A stretch of 57,601 bases of DNA from Bacteroidales bacterium (GTDB lineage Bacteria; Bacteroidota; Bacteroidia; Bacteroidales; UBA4417): positions 1 through 57,601 of the forward strand of contig JADJGZ010000033.1 in assembly GCA_016707785.1 (NCBI GenBank), read 5' to 3'. The notes beneath the pieces are model-generated. The model made no database searches. It was not told the origin of the DNA and saw nothing but the letters and a program-made list of their open reading frames with translations. How positions within the stretch are numbered: the first letter of the stretch is position 1; each line of letters starts with the position of its first letter. Shown in pieces: positions 8,201-16,742 of this stretch. Made by a program: the position numbers and the translations under genes.

Positions 8201-10295
8201 CTATTTAAATAAATCCAGTCGTACAAATTTACCAGGATATTGTGGATCCTGAAAAAAGTCGTCAATCTCTATGTAAAAGCCTGAATAGGTTTCCTTCCAG
8301 TATAATGATTCGATATAAGGAAAGGATTCATCAGCCTGGTAAGTATCAGCGTACCAATTAGAAATATTCAATGGTATTGAGTTTACTTTACAGTCCATTA
8401 TCATTATCGCGGCTCCTGCATCGGTTTCCTGGTGAATGACAGCAGTTACAGTTTTATCTTCATTTATTGTTATCGTTGCATCACCTTTATTGGGGTTCGC
8501 TCCATAATTTCCATCCCAGGATGCAGTGAGAACATTTCCATTTTGAGTAACAGGAATTTCTATGAATCCATTGCTGACCCAATTCCCGTAAGAATGGCTG
8601 GGATTACCGGTATTGTAGTAAGTTGTGTGATGACACATTGTGTTTAGATAAAAAGAGAAAGCTCTGAATAGCTGCTTTTTAGTTATCCTCACCTTGAAGG
8701 ATAAATTCGCCGGATCATTCCCACTTGAATAATATTGGTTTGTATATACCAGCAGAAAACGATACCCTTCAGTAACCATGGATTTAAGGTCATTAACTGA
8801 AACAGTCCCTGAGCCTGATCCCACAAGTTCCAAAGGTGAAGTACCATTTTTGAAACGGAATAAAGAAATCCACTGATCAAATGTTTGATCAGGAACAATT
8901 GAAAGGGCAGATTCATCATCCAGTGCTTCTTCTTTTATTGTAATTGAGTAAATCTTCGACGATAGCTGAGGGTATGAAGAAGAGAACGTCTTAACACTAT
9001 CGGCAGAGCTATTTATATTAAACTCATCAGCTTTTGATCCTATGAGGTATGAAGTGGAAATATCCGAATATATGCTTCCCCTGCAATACTCCTGGATCAT
9101 GTTTCCATACCATTCATCATACGATTTATCCAATCCAGTCCTGATTGCCTCACCTACATTGCTGCCGGTTCTGATTTTTTCATAAATCAACTTTAATTTT
9201 TTCAACACCATATTTGGCAACCATGTGTTTAACAGCAGTTGACATCCCATAACCATATCCGCGTGCATCCGGTTTAGAATCATTCAGTCCTCCTTCAAAA
9301 GGCGCTAGTTCATTGCCTGCTCTTGCTTTAGAAGTATATCCTGACACATCAGTAAAGTATTCCTCCGACCACACCGCCACTGCCTCATCAAACCAATAAT
9401 GCGGAGAGGCGAACTTGGCTTTTGAAAATCCAGACCTTGGATCATAAAGTGATTGTACAAAATGGAAAAATTCATGCCCGGCAGTAACTCGTATTTCTGG
9501 CATTTCATTCAACTTTTCAGAATTGATGGAAATTGAAGCATAATTGTCGCCCCAGGCAGAAGAAACCTGCTCACCATAGAGTGTATTGTCCATAGGATAG
9601 AGGGTAACACTCATTGGCCAGGAAGTCCTGTTACTATAGTCGAATGAAAACGGAGGAGAATTGAATGTAGTATAGGCTTCTTCGAGATAAGAGGCAACTG
9701 TGGAAGCCTGGCTGGCTTTTGAAGCCGGGAAAGTCAAATTAAAATGCCCGCCGCTGCTTGTAAGCGATTGTTGCGATTTTGCAACCATGACTCCTATGGT
9801 CAGCTTCTCATCGCTAGGTGCATTTGATTTCTGGTAAATAGATGGGGTTCTGGGAATAGTCACCACAATTTTACCATCAATTTCCAGGTGCTCAATTTTC
9901 CGATACACCGTTAATGTAGAATCCAGTGACTTAACATGGGTGACCTCCGCAAAAAAAACAGTCAGGGGTTGAGAAAGATCAAGCCCACTGAGCTTTACCT
10001 CCATAGGCTGACCTGAAGAAGGAGGTAAATCAGTTAAGAAATATAAGGGTGAAACGGCATCAGATGAAAAGGGTGTTTCAACAAGCTTACTTATTTTAAC
10101 AGGCGTTGCTGCAGAAAAGGTTCCTTCAGGGATTGAGAGAGAGAAATCCCCTGAAACAAGATCAGCACCTGCCGAAGTCACAGTTTGATCAATAATCAGA
10201 TCTCCAAGATTGATTTCCGGATCGTTGGATTTGTCATCTTTTGAGCAGGAGGCAAAAAGCAGTACAATGCTTAATAAGCCAATAAAATATTTCAT
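8201..10295 (-). pseudogene. Lipoprotein zinc metallopeptidase-like gene interrupted by a frameshift
   Basis: Two minus-strand reading frames join into one protein of about 697 residues. The first (10295 down to about 9197) starts MKYFIGLLSIVLLFASC, a lipobox with Cys17, and has HEFFH at about residues 274-278 with WFDEAVAVW about 25 residues later. HExxH plus a downstream Glu (about 304) is the gluzincin zinc site. It then ends abruptly after VEKIKVDL. The second frame continues sensibly as KLIYEKIRTGSNVGEAIRTG to the TAG at 8201. Removing one A from the six-A run at 9197-9202 restores a continuous chain (VEKLKLIYEK). The break is either a real inactivating mutation or a homopolymer assembly error. 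Substrate is unknown. An in-frame upstream ATG at 10334 is less likely than 10295. Confidence 0.75.
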
Positions 10296-10433
10296 ATGAT
10301 GTGAATTAGGTATTTCATGAAAAGTACTATGCATGAAAAGGCAAAGAATCCATCTTAAATTGACCCTAAACCTTACTACTATTCATTTCTAGAATTTCAA
10401 ATGGTAATAGTAACCTACTCTCTTCCTGGAAAT

Positions 10434-11138
10434 TTATTCGCCTATCTCAGATATTGAGAGTCGATAACCAATGTTGTGAATGTTTTCAATTTTTATGGAA
10501 GAGTCTTGCTTTAATAATTTTCTGAGTCTCGAAATAAAAACATCAAGGCTGCGGCTTGCATAAAACTGGTCATTCCCCCATACTGAATTCATGATGGCAT
10601 CTCTTTTTACTATTGTATCCATATTCTTACAGAGGTACAAAAGCAATTCTGATTCCTTGTGCGTGAGGCTGGTTGTATCATTCCCGTTTGACAGCATCAA
10701 CTTCTCAGGCATAAATTGATAAGTCCCCAGTGTGATGATTGAGTCATGATGATTTCGGCTAACTTCCACTTTGCTTCTTCGAAGGAAAATTTCAATTTTG
10801 AGAATCAGCTCTTCAATGCTGAAAGGCTTGGTGATGTAGTCATCTGCACCTATCTGCAGGCCATAGATTTTATCATCAATGGTTGACCTAGCCGAGAGAA
10901 ATAATATAGGTGCTGATTCATCTTTTTCACGAACTTTCCTTGCAAGGGTAAACCCATCTATTCCCGGGAGCATCACATCCAGGATATATAAATCAAAATT
11001 TCCGGCCTTAATCTTTTCATAGGCAACAATGCCATCTTCGCAATAATCAACCTGGTAACCGGCACGTTCAAGGTTGTCGCGTGTGACAAATGAAAGAGTT
11101 AGGTCATCTTCCACATAAAGAATTCTGGCTGATCTCAT
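10434..11138 (-). CDS. OmpR/PhoB-family response regulator (RprY-like)
   Basis: A 234-residue regulator with a receiver domain at residues 1-120 (acidic pair in YVEDD, phospho-acceptor Asp54 in LDVMLPG, Lys in ITKPFS) and a C-terminal winged helix (SLTHKESELLLYL, SLDVFISRLRKLL, NIGYRL). It lies 3 bp downstream of the sensor kinase gene and is certainly co-transcribed with it. The arrangement and domain style resemble RprXY of Bacteroides, but target genes cannot be deduced here. Confidence 0.9.
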   Translation of the reverse strand: MRSARILYVEDDLTLSFVTRDNLERAGYQVDYCEDGIVAYEKIKAGNFDLYILDVMLPGIDGFTLARKVREKDESAPILFLSARSTIDDKIYGLQIGADDYITKPFSIEELILKIEIFLRRSKVEVSRNHHDSIITLGTYQFMPEKLMLSNGNDTTSLTHKESELLLYLCKNMDTIVKRDAIMNSVWGNDQFYASRSLDVFISRLRKLLKQDSSIKIENIHNIGYRLSISEIGE

Positions 11139-11141
11139 TAT

Positions 11142-12413
11142 TTACACTGCTTGATTTTTGATTTCCAAAACAAATATAGCCCCTTTTCCCTGCTCAGGTA
11201 GCAGACGAATTTTCCAGTGGTGCGCCTCACAAATACTTTTTACATAGAATAATCCCAATCCAAAACCTTTAACATTATGGACATTATCAGTCGGTACTCT
11301 ATAGAACTTCCTGAAGACTTTCTTCTGATGCTCTTGACTGATTCCCGGCCCATTATCAGAGATAAAAACCTTAATTATATCACCTTCAGTTTTTGAAAGA
11401 ATTTCTACTTCCGGAACAGGCCCAGCATATTTAATGGCATTATCAAGCAAATTATAGAAAATATTAGTTACATGTAGCTGATCTCCTACCACTTCAACAT
11501 TTCCAGGAACCAGTAATGTATTTATGGTGGCATCTCCTTTGTATTGAGCCCGGCAATTTTCCACCACATTCAGGATCACTACATTAAGGTCAAACTTTTC
11601 CTTTTTAAGATGAAATCCATTTTTTTCAATCCTTGCAATCTGAAGTACTTTATCTACCTGGTCATTTAATCGTCCGATTTCCTGCTTAATTATTGAGCCA
11701 TAGGTTAATAATCTTGAAGGCTCATGAACAATATCCGGATTGATGATCACGTCAGCAGAGATATTGATACTGGCTATCGGAGTCTTGAATTCATGAGTCA
11801 TATTATTGATAAAATCACGCTGCATTTCGGATAATCGCTTTTGCTGTAATATTACAAATATGGAATAAGCAAAAAAGATCACAGAAATGCCTAATATTCC
11901 CAGCATAAAGAACCATATTGCCATATCGCCAGTAATGGTATTATCCAGTAAAGGGAAATTGACCCCGAAATAGTAATTATATTCCTGGTACTTAGGAAGA
12001 TCTACTGAAATAGCATCCTCTTTGACCGAGCCGTTATAAAAAAAATAATTCCCATACTCCATCACATCAGTATTGCAATTGTATATTGCATACTCAAAAT
12101 CAGTATGAATGTTCAGTCTTGAAAATTCCGACTTGAGGTAATGTTCTAAAATATTGGCATCAATTACACTATTTAAATCCACAACGAAATAGTTCGATGA
12201 TACTTGTCGGACCGGGTTTGTGGTGGATGGCATTGTATGATTAAAAGCATAGATCCTGGAAGCAACATTCCTAAGGCCAATAATTACAGTCTGAGAAAAT
12301 TGCTTTTCCTTATTAGTCCATTCCTTCTTGATGAAATAGCCTTGTATGGCAATTATCCCAATGATGGCAAAAGCCCCTAATAAAACTACGTACCTGATAT
12401 GCCTAAATCTCAT
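11142..12413 (-). CDS. Membrane sensor histidine kinase (RprX-like)
   Basis: A 423-residue kinase. TM1 lies at residues about 8-28, a roughly 130-residue periplasmic sensor region follows, and TM2 lies at about 168-190. The HisKA domain has phospho-acceptor His207 (NNMTHEFKTPIASI). The HATPase domain has N box NLLDNAIKYAG, G1 DNGPGIS and G2 GFGLGLFYVKS. It should autophosphorylate and pass the phosphate to Asp54 of the adjacent regulator. The periplasmic domain has no recognisable ligand-binding fold. No TAnnTTTG box was found directly upstream of the start. Confidence 0.9.
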   Translation of the reverse strand: MRFRHIRYVVLLGAFAIIGIIAIQGYFIKKEWTNKEKQFSQTVIIGLRNVASRIYAFNHTMPSTTNPVRQVSSNYFVVDLNSVIDANILEHYLKSEFSRLNIHTDFEYAIYNCNTDVMEYGNYFFYNGSVKEDAISVDLPKYQEYNYYFGVNFPLLDNTITGDMAIWFFMLGILGISVIFFAYSIFVILQQKRLSEMQRDFINNMTHEFKTPIASINISADVIINPDIVHEPSRLLTYGSIIKQEIGRLNDQVDKVLQIARIEKNGFHLKKEKFDLNVVILNVVENCRAQYKGDATINTLLVPGNVEVVGDQLHVTNIFYNLLDNAIKYAGPVPEVEILSKTEGDIIKVFISDNGPGISQEHQKKVFRKFYRVPTDNVHNVKGFGLGLFYVKSICEAHHWKIRLLPEQGKGAIFVLEIKNQAV

Positions 12414-12580
12414 TTACCTCTATTAAGAGTATAAAAATAGGGTAATTTAAAGAATCCCGGCTGCGCGTTTACAATTCGTTTACACAGTTTTACATTTCAT
12501 TAGGAGAGTTTTACATTTCCTTTAATAAATCAACTAATTATCGTTGCATATTTGTAGCACCAACATTAACCCCTTATATT

Positions 12581-13021
12581 ATGAAAAATCTACTCCTCCT
12601 CACAATTGTCATTGCTATGATTGCCGGCTCAGGTTTTGCACAAACTACTGCCACCAAACCGAACGAAACTTATACAGTTCCAGTAAACCCGAATGCTCCG
12701 AAAGCAAAATGGGACAAAACCATTAATGATTTTGGCGAAATTGCCCAGGGAATTCCAAAGACCGCTGAGTTTAAACTTACGAATGACGGGAAAGAGCCTT
12801 TACTCATTCAGACAGCCAAGGCATCATGTGGATGTACTAACCTTCAATATTCACAGGAACCAATTTTACCGGGAAAATCCAGTATTATTTCAGCCACTTA
12901 CAATGCAGCAGCACCTGGGCCATTTACAAAGACAATTACAGTTACAACGAATGCTGACCCTAATCCCGTTGTACTTCAGATTAAGGGAACGGTTGCACCT
13001 AAAAAGGAAGAACCTAAATAA
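12581..13021 (+). CDS. Exported DUF1573 domain protein
   Basis: A 146-residue secreted protein. The signal peptide MKNLLLLTIVIAMIAGSGFA precedes a single DUF1573/ASPM-like Ig fold: DFGEIAQGIPKTAEFKLTN, the conserved KASCGCT motif, then PGKSSIISATYN and PVVLQIKGTV. Such small DUF1573 proteins are abundant in Bacteroidota envelopes; their role is unknown. The sequence CATATTTG at 12547-12554 is a one-mismatch -7 box. A terminator follows at 13071. Confidence 0.85.
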   Translation: MKNLLLLTIVIAMIAGSGFAQTTATKPNETYTVPVNPNAPKAKWDKTINDFGEIAQGIPKTAEFKLTNDGKEPLLIQTAKASCGCTNLQYSQEPILPGKSSIISATYNAAAPGPFTKTITVTTNADPNPVVLQIKGTVAPKKEEPK

Positions 13022-13070
13022 TGTTGAATCCTGAAATTTAGCATTAGCAAAAGGAATGTGCATAAAAGAT

Positions 13071-13102
13071 AAGATCGGCAGTATTTGCCGATCTTTTTCT
13101 TT
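13071..13102 (+). terminator. Intrinsic terminator after the DUF1573 gene
   Basis: AAGATCGGCA pairs with TGCCGATCTT (10 bp) around a 5-nt loop and is followed by a T-rich tract. The stem is symmetric, so it could also serve the convergent operon ending at 13132. Confidence 0.8.
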
Positions 13103-13131
13103 TCACAACGCACTCACAATATTTACTATAA

Positions 13132-13320
13132 TCATTTCTTACTCTCCGGCTTCTTTCCGTCTTGATTTGCATTAGGGCTTCTGCCAGCATTTGATAATGC
13201 CTTGCTGATGATCCATTCCAGTTGGCCATTCACACTTCGAAATTCATCTGAAGCCCATTTTTCAACAGCTTTCAGCAGATCCTCGTTAACACGTAGTGCA
13301 AATACCTTCTTTTCAGCCAT
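13132..13320 (-). CDS. Small ribbon-helix-helix (Arc-like) DNA-binding protein
   Basis: A 62-residue protein, MAEKKVFALRVNEDLLKAVE then KWASDEFRSVNGQLEWIISKAL. This is the Arc/MetJ beta-strand plus two-helix pattern seen in Bacteroidota 'Arc family DNA-binding domain' proteins. The tail is basic and probably disordered. It is the last gene of a three-gene operon, starting 1 bp after the membrane protein gene, which itself follows the SPFH gene. It may regulate this operon, but no operator was identified. Confidence 0.8.
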   Translation of the reverse strand: MAEKKVFALRVNEDLLKAVEKWASDEFRSVNGQLEWIISKALSNAGRSPNANQDGKKPESKK

Positions 13321-13321
13321 A

Positions 13322-13864
13322 TTAATTATTCTGTTGATTCATCATTTTATTCAGGGCAATTCTCAATTCAGATGGATTTTGTGTGCCAAAGAGTACCTTC
13401 TTCCCATTCTTCAGGTAAAAACTGACTCCTTGAGAACCTCTGACATTAAAAGCTTTACCCCGAAAAAGCCTGTAGCGTATTCCCCAGCCACCATAGTCAA
13501 GCAACGGATTATATTTCCCAACATCAAATTTCTCAATCTCACTCGGCTTTATAGAACGTATATTATTGATAAGAGGAGGAAACCGATAATAAAAACCGTC
13601 ATTTCTGACCTCTGTAATGAGTTTTAGATTGAGTATTAACAAAGCAGTAACTGAAACTCCGATGACTGAGGCTATTGAAGTAATTATCAAACCGTTATCT
13701 GACATTGGTTGATCACCCCAGGGTTTACCCAACTGGATCTGCTGATATAAACCATATCCCATCAGGATTACCATAGCAAGAACCCCAAGGAAAACAAGAA
13801 TTATGATCCATCCTTGTCTGAAATCCTGTTCCTCATGGAACAGGTAATGGCCTGAAGCTTTCAT
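13322..13864 (-). CDS. Two-TM membrane protein with a PH-like C-terminal domain
   Basis: A 180-residue protein with TM segments at residues about 19-42 and 61-82. A soluble region follows that reads like the bacterial PH/DUF6141-type fold (FYYRFPPLINNIRSI, GIRYRLFRGKAFNV, GVSFYLKNGKKVLFGTQ). The order SPFH protein, PH-like membrane protein, RHH protein suggests a membrane microdomain module. The function is not known, and the family assignment is by pattern only. Confidence 0.6.
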   Translation of the reverse strand: MKASGHYLFHEEQDFRQGWIIILVFLGVLAMVILMGYGLYQQIQLGKPWGDQPMSDNGLIITSIASVIGVSVTALLILNLKLITEVRNDGFYYRFPPLINNIRSIKPSEIEKFDVGKYNPLLDYGGWGIRYRLFRGKAFNVRGSQGVSFYLKNGKKVLFGTQNPSELRIALNKMMNQQNN

Positions 13865-13869
13865 TGTTC

Positions 13870-14736
13870 CTAGTATAAAGAGCCTGTGTTTACAACCGGT
13901 GAAGCATCTTTATCAGAGCACAGTACCACCAGAAGATTGCTAACCATCACAGCTTTACGTTCACTATCAAGGGATACCAGCTTCTTTTCTTCCAGCTTTT
14001 CCAGGGCCATTTCAACCATGCTCACAGCTCCTTCAACAATTTTAGTCCTGGCTGCTACAACTGCCGTAGCTTGCTGCCTTTTTAGCATTGCCTGCGCAAT
14101 TTCAGCTGAATAAGCGAGATGGGCTATCCTTGCTTCAATAACAAGAATCCCGGCGATCTGAAGTCTTTCCGAAAGTTCTTTCTCAAGAACATGATTAACT
14201 TCTTCTCCCCCTGAACGTAAGGTAATTTCTGACTGTTCATCATCAAAATTATCATAAGCATAATGCCCGGCAAGTTTGCGTACTGCCGACTCACTTTGGA
14301 TTTCAACAAACCGCATGTAATCGTCCACCTGGAAAGCTGACCTATAAGTATCCTCTACTTTCCACACCAGGACAATGCCAATATTGATTGGATTCCCCAA
14401 TTTGTCATTTACTTTGAGTAATTCACTGTTGAAGTTTCGCGCCCTGAGAGAGATTTTCTTCTTTACAAAAAACGGATTCAGCCAATAAAAACCATTATTC
14501 TTTAAAGTACCTTCATATGCACCAAAAAGAATGAGAACACTGGATTCATTCGGATTGACAACCAGGAAGCCGGTTGACAAAAATGAGAATACCACTACAG
14601 AAGCAATACCTGCTATCAGGCCAATAATGTTTTGATTGAATAAAGCAAAACAGACGATGGCCAAGGCAAGTAATAAAACCATAACAATCAGTGCAAAATA
14701 GCCTGAAGATGGAGATGCAATTTTTTCTTTTTCCAT
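13870..14736 (-). CDS. SPFH/band-7 domain membrane protein (prohibitin/stomatin-like)
   Basis: A 288-residue protein with two N-terminal hydrophobic segments (about residues 13-33 and 37-58). A band-7/SPFH domain follows (VNPNESSVLILFGAYEGTL, GFYWLNPF, KVNDKLGNPINIGIVLVWKV), then a helical tail (EARIAHLAYSAEIAQAMLKR). These proteins form oligomeric rings or scaffolds in the membrane. The tail is shorter than in flotillins. A perfect tandem 11-bp repeat sits immediately before the start codon. Confidence 0.88.
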   Translation of the reverse strand: MEKEKIASPSSGYFALIVMVLLLALAIVCFALFNQNIIGLIAGIASVVVFSFLSTGFLVVNPNESSVLILFGAYEGTLKNNGFYWLNPFFVKKKISLRARNFNSELLKVNDKLGNPINIGIVLVWKVEDTYRSAFQVDDYMRFVEIQSESAVRKLAGHYAYDNFDDEQSEITLRSGGEEVNHVLEKELSERLQIAGILVIEARIAHLAYSAEIAQAMLKRQQATAVVAARTKIVEGAVSMVEMALEKLEEKKLVSLDSERKAVMVSNLLVVLCSDKDASPVVNTGSLY

Positions 14737-14758
14737 ATTATTTTGATATTATTTTGAT
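14737..14758. repeat. Tandem 11-bp repeat at the SPFH start region
   Basis: ATTATTTTGAT occurs twice head to tail (14737-14747 and 14748-14758), directly abutting the minus-strand ATG at 14734-14736. It occupies the ribosome-binding region, so copy number could affect initiation. Confidence 0.85.
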
Positions 14759-14829
14759 ATCACAATAATACAACCTATTTTGATGTTTCCAACATTTGGA
14801 ATAAAATTTTTTTCCTGACGGGTAAATCA

Positions 14830-14837
14830 TACTTTTG
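14830..14837 (+). promoter_or_regulatory. -7 promoter box of the HAD phosphatase gene
   Basis: TACTTTTG matches TAnnTTTG and lies 7 bp before the ATG at 14845, implying a very short leader or leaderless transcript. No well-spaced -33 TTG was seen. Confidence 0.5.
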
Positions 14838-14844
14838 CCACCTT

Positions 14845-15543
14845 ATGAAAAAAATATATAATCATCTATTCTTTGATCTCGATCACACATTGTGGGATTT
14901 TGAACGTAGTGCAGAGGAGGCTAAACAATCACTCTTCACAAAACTGAAGCTGAAGGAAATGGGTATTCCTTCTTATGAAGCATTCAGGGAAAAGTATATT
15001 GGGATAAATTCAGGCTTATGGGCCCAGTATCGTGAAGGCAACATTGAAAAAGCTGCACTGAATTTCAATAGGTTCTACCTTACACTTTGCGAATTCGGAG
15101 TGGATGATTCTGAAGTGGGAAAAAAGATGGCAGCTGGTTTTATTGAAGAGATTTCAGCAAATACTTATCTCTTCCCTCATGCAGTTGAAATCTTAGAGTA
15201 TCTGTATGCTAAATACCCACTATATATTATTACTAATGGATTTGATGAAGTTCAATTCCCTAAATTGAAAAATTCAGGTTTGGATAGATTTTTTAAAGTT
15301 ATCATTACCAGTGAAGAAGCCGGGTCAAAGAAACCTGACCCTTCAATTTTTCATTATGCTTTAAATAAGACACATGCCCGGGCAGAAGAAAGCCTCATGA
15401 TAGGAGATGACCTTGTGGTTGATATTGATGGAGCCAGGCAGGTAGGCATAGATCAATTGTTTGTCAATCACAACCAGACCATCCACCAGGATTTAGTTAC
15501 TATTGAAGTTAAAAGCTTAATAGAAATTAAGAACTACCTATAA
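14845..15543 (+). CDS. YjjG-family HAD nucleotidase
   Basis: A 232-residue HAD-superfamily hydrolase. Motif I is FFDLDHTLWDF (nucleophile Asp11, acid Asp13), motif II ITNGF, motif III Lys in GSKKPDPSIF, and motif IV IGDDLVVDIDGA. An alpha-helical C1 cap lies between motifs I and II. The DHTLWDF signature and the length fit the YjjG noncanonical pyrimidine nucleotidase group, which hydrolyses nucleoside monophosphates and may clean damaged nucleotides. The exact substrate is inference. Confidence 0.85.
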   Translation: MKKIYNHLFFDLDHTLWDFERSAEEAKQSLFTKLKLKEMGIPSYEAFREKYIGINSGLWAQYREGNIEKAALNFNRFYLTLCEFGVDDSEVGKKMAAGFIEEISANTYLFPHAVEILEYLYAKYPLYIITNGFDEVQFPKLKNSGLDRFFKVIITSEEAGSKKPDPSIFHYALNKTHARAEESLMIGDDLVVDIDGARQVGIDQLFVNHNQTIHQDLVTIEVKSLIEIKNYL

Positions 15544-15546
15544 AAA

Positions 15547-15571
15547 AAAATCCCGCCAAAGGCAGGATTTT
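15547..15571. terminator. Bidirectional terminator
   Basis: AAAATCCCGCC pairs with GGCAGGATTTT (one C/A mismatch) around an AAA loop, with an A run on the left and T on the right. It lies between convergent genes. Confidence 0.75.
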
Positions 15572-15589
15572 CCGATAGCAGAACTATCC

Positions 15590-15901
15590 TTAATTCTTTT
15601 TAGGTACAGGTGTAGCTTCAGTTTGAGCGTGACCTTCTTTAGTACAAGCTGCTTTTTCAGCAGGTGTGCAAGTTTTTGAGCAACCTGATTTTGAAGTACT
15701 AGCCTTATCACTGCAGCAAGCTTTACTTGAAGTAGCTTTCTTATCTGAACAACAAGCCTTAGCGGCTGGAGCAGCTTTATCTGAGCTTACCTTTTCGGTT
15801 GTGGCTTTCTGAGTACTGGTAACTTTCTGAGCTGAAACGGTGTTAAGGGTGAAAGCAAACACCAGGGTCATCAGGGAAACGATCATTGCAAGTTTTTTCA
15901 T
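15590..15901 (-). CDS. Small exported Cys/Lys/Ser-rich repeat protein
   Basis: A 103-residue protein with a clear signal peptide (MKKLAMIVSLMTLVFAFTLN, cleavage after VSA). The mature part is low complexity: SSDKAAPAAKACCSDKKATS is followed by a second KACCSDK repeat, then GCSKTC, TPAEKAACT and a C-terminal GHAQTE. Eight cysteines include two CC pairs. The composition suggests metal binding or disulfide cross-linking in the periplasm, but I recognise no family. It has a perfect -7 box at 15940-15947. Confidence 0.75.
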   Translation of the reverse strand: MKKLAMIVSLMTLVFAFTLNTVSAQKVTSTQKATTEKVSSDKAAPAAKACCSDKKATSSKACCSDKASTSKSGCSKTCTPAEKAACTKEGHAQTEATPVPKKN

Positions 15902-15939
15902 ATCAAATAATTTTTAGAGGTTTCAATCATTTAGTAACG

Positions 15940-15947
15940 CAAAAGTA
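15940..15947 (-). promoter_or_regulatory. -7 box for the Cys-rich protein gene
   Basis: Minus-strand TACTTTTG matches TAnnTTTG, 39 bp upstream of the start codon at 15901. Confidence 0.5.
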
Positions 15948-16058
15948 ATAGGTTTTGTTGGATACTCCATCCGGATTTTTGTTAAGGAGTTGTTAAAGCC
16001 ATATAGCACCAGTCCATTTCACGATTGGGGAAATTAATATAATTGTTTCTTCACGACC

Positions 16059-16733
16059 TTAATTAAAGTGGCCTATTTTAGTTATCCCACCTTTTACCTT
16101 CTGTTCAAGTTTCACTTCTATTGATGCAGACAGCGGGAGAAAAAGATCCACCCGGCTGCCAAACTTTATGAATCCGAGCTCATAACCCTGGTTAATTCTC
16201 TCATTTGTTCTGGAATAGCATACTATTCTTCTTGCCAGGGCACCGGCAATCTGCCTTACCATGACAAGTCCGTGTTGAGAGTTTTCTATTACAACCGTAT
16301 GTCGTTCGTTTTCAGTTGAGGACTTTGGATGCCAGGCTACCAGGAATGAACCCGGCCAATAATTAGTATAAACAATCTTTCCACTTATAGGGTAAAGATT
16401 CACATGCACATTATTAGGTGACATGAAAATGGAAACCTGTCTGCGACGGTCATGAAAGTATTCCGACTCTTCAACTTCTTCTATTGCGACAATAGTACCA
16501 TCTGCCGGACAAAGAACAACATCAGGGTGTGACTGCATAATTCGTTCAGGTATCCGGAAGAATCGCAGAACAACAAGGTAAATAGCTGCTACGGCAGTGT
16601 AAAAAAGGTAATGAAAGATTGTGTGGACCGGGAAAAATCCAACCAGGGCAACAATCAGCAAAATGCAAAGAATGGTTGTAAAGAGGATGATACGGTGGCC
16701 TTCCTTATGAATCCGGTACCTGGTCATAATCAA
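16059..16733 (-). CDS. psd: Phosphatidylserine decarboxylase proenzyme
   Basis: A 224-residue short-type (PSD-A) proenzyme that makes phosphatidylethanolamine from phosphatidylserine. Two N-terminal TM segments (about residues 15-58) anchor it. Conserved motifs are VLCPADGTIV, IFMSPNNVHVN, and the self-cleavage site GFIKFGSRVD, where Ser (about residue 191) becomes the pyruvoyl group. It lies 9 bp downstream of cdsA, the last gene of the rsfS-ftsH-LUD-DUF2007-cdsA-psd run. An in-frame second ATG two codons later is possible. Confidence 0.92.
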   Translation of the reverse strand: MIMTRYRIHKEGHRIILFTTILCILLIVALVGFFPVHTIFHYLFYTAVAAIYLVVLRFFRIPERIMQSHPDVVLCPADGTIVAIEEVEESEYFHDRRRQVSIFMSPNNVHVNLYPISGKIVYTNYWPGSFLVAWHPKSSTENERHTVVIENSQHGLVMVRQIAGALARRIVCYSRTNERINQGYELGFIKFGSRVDLFLPLSASIEVKLEQKVKGGITKIGHFN

Positions 16734-16742
16734 AAATTAACT

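Noticed and set aside
12547..12554. CATATTTG as a DUF1573 promoter
   Set aside because: One mismatch to TAnnTTTG and no well-placed -33 element; mentioned only in the gene entry.
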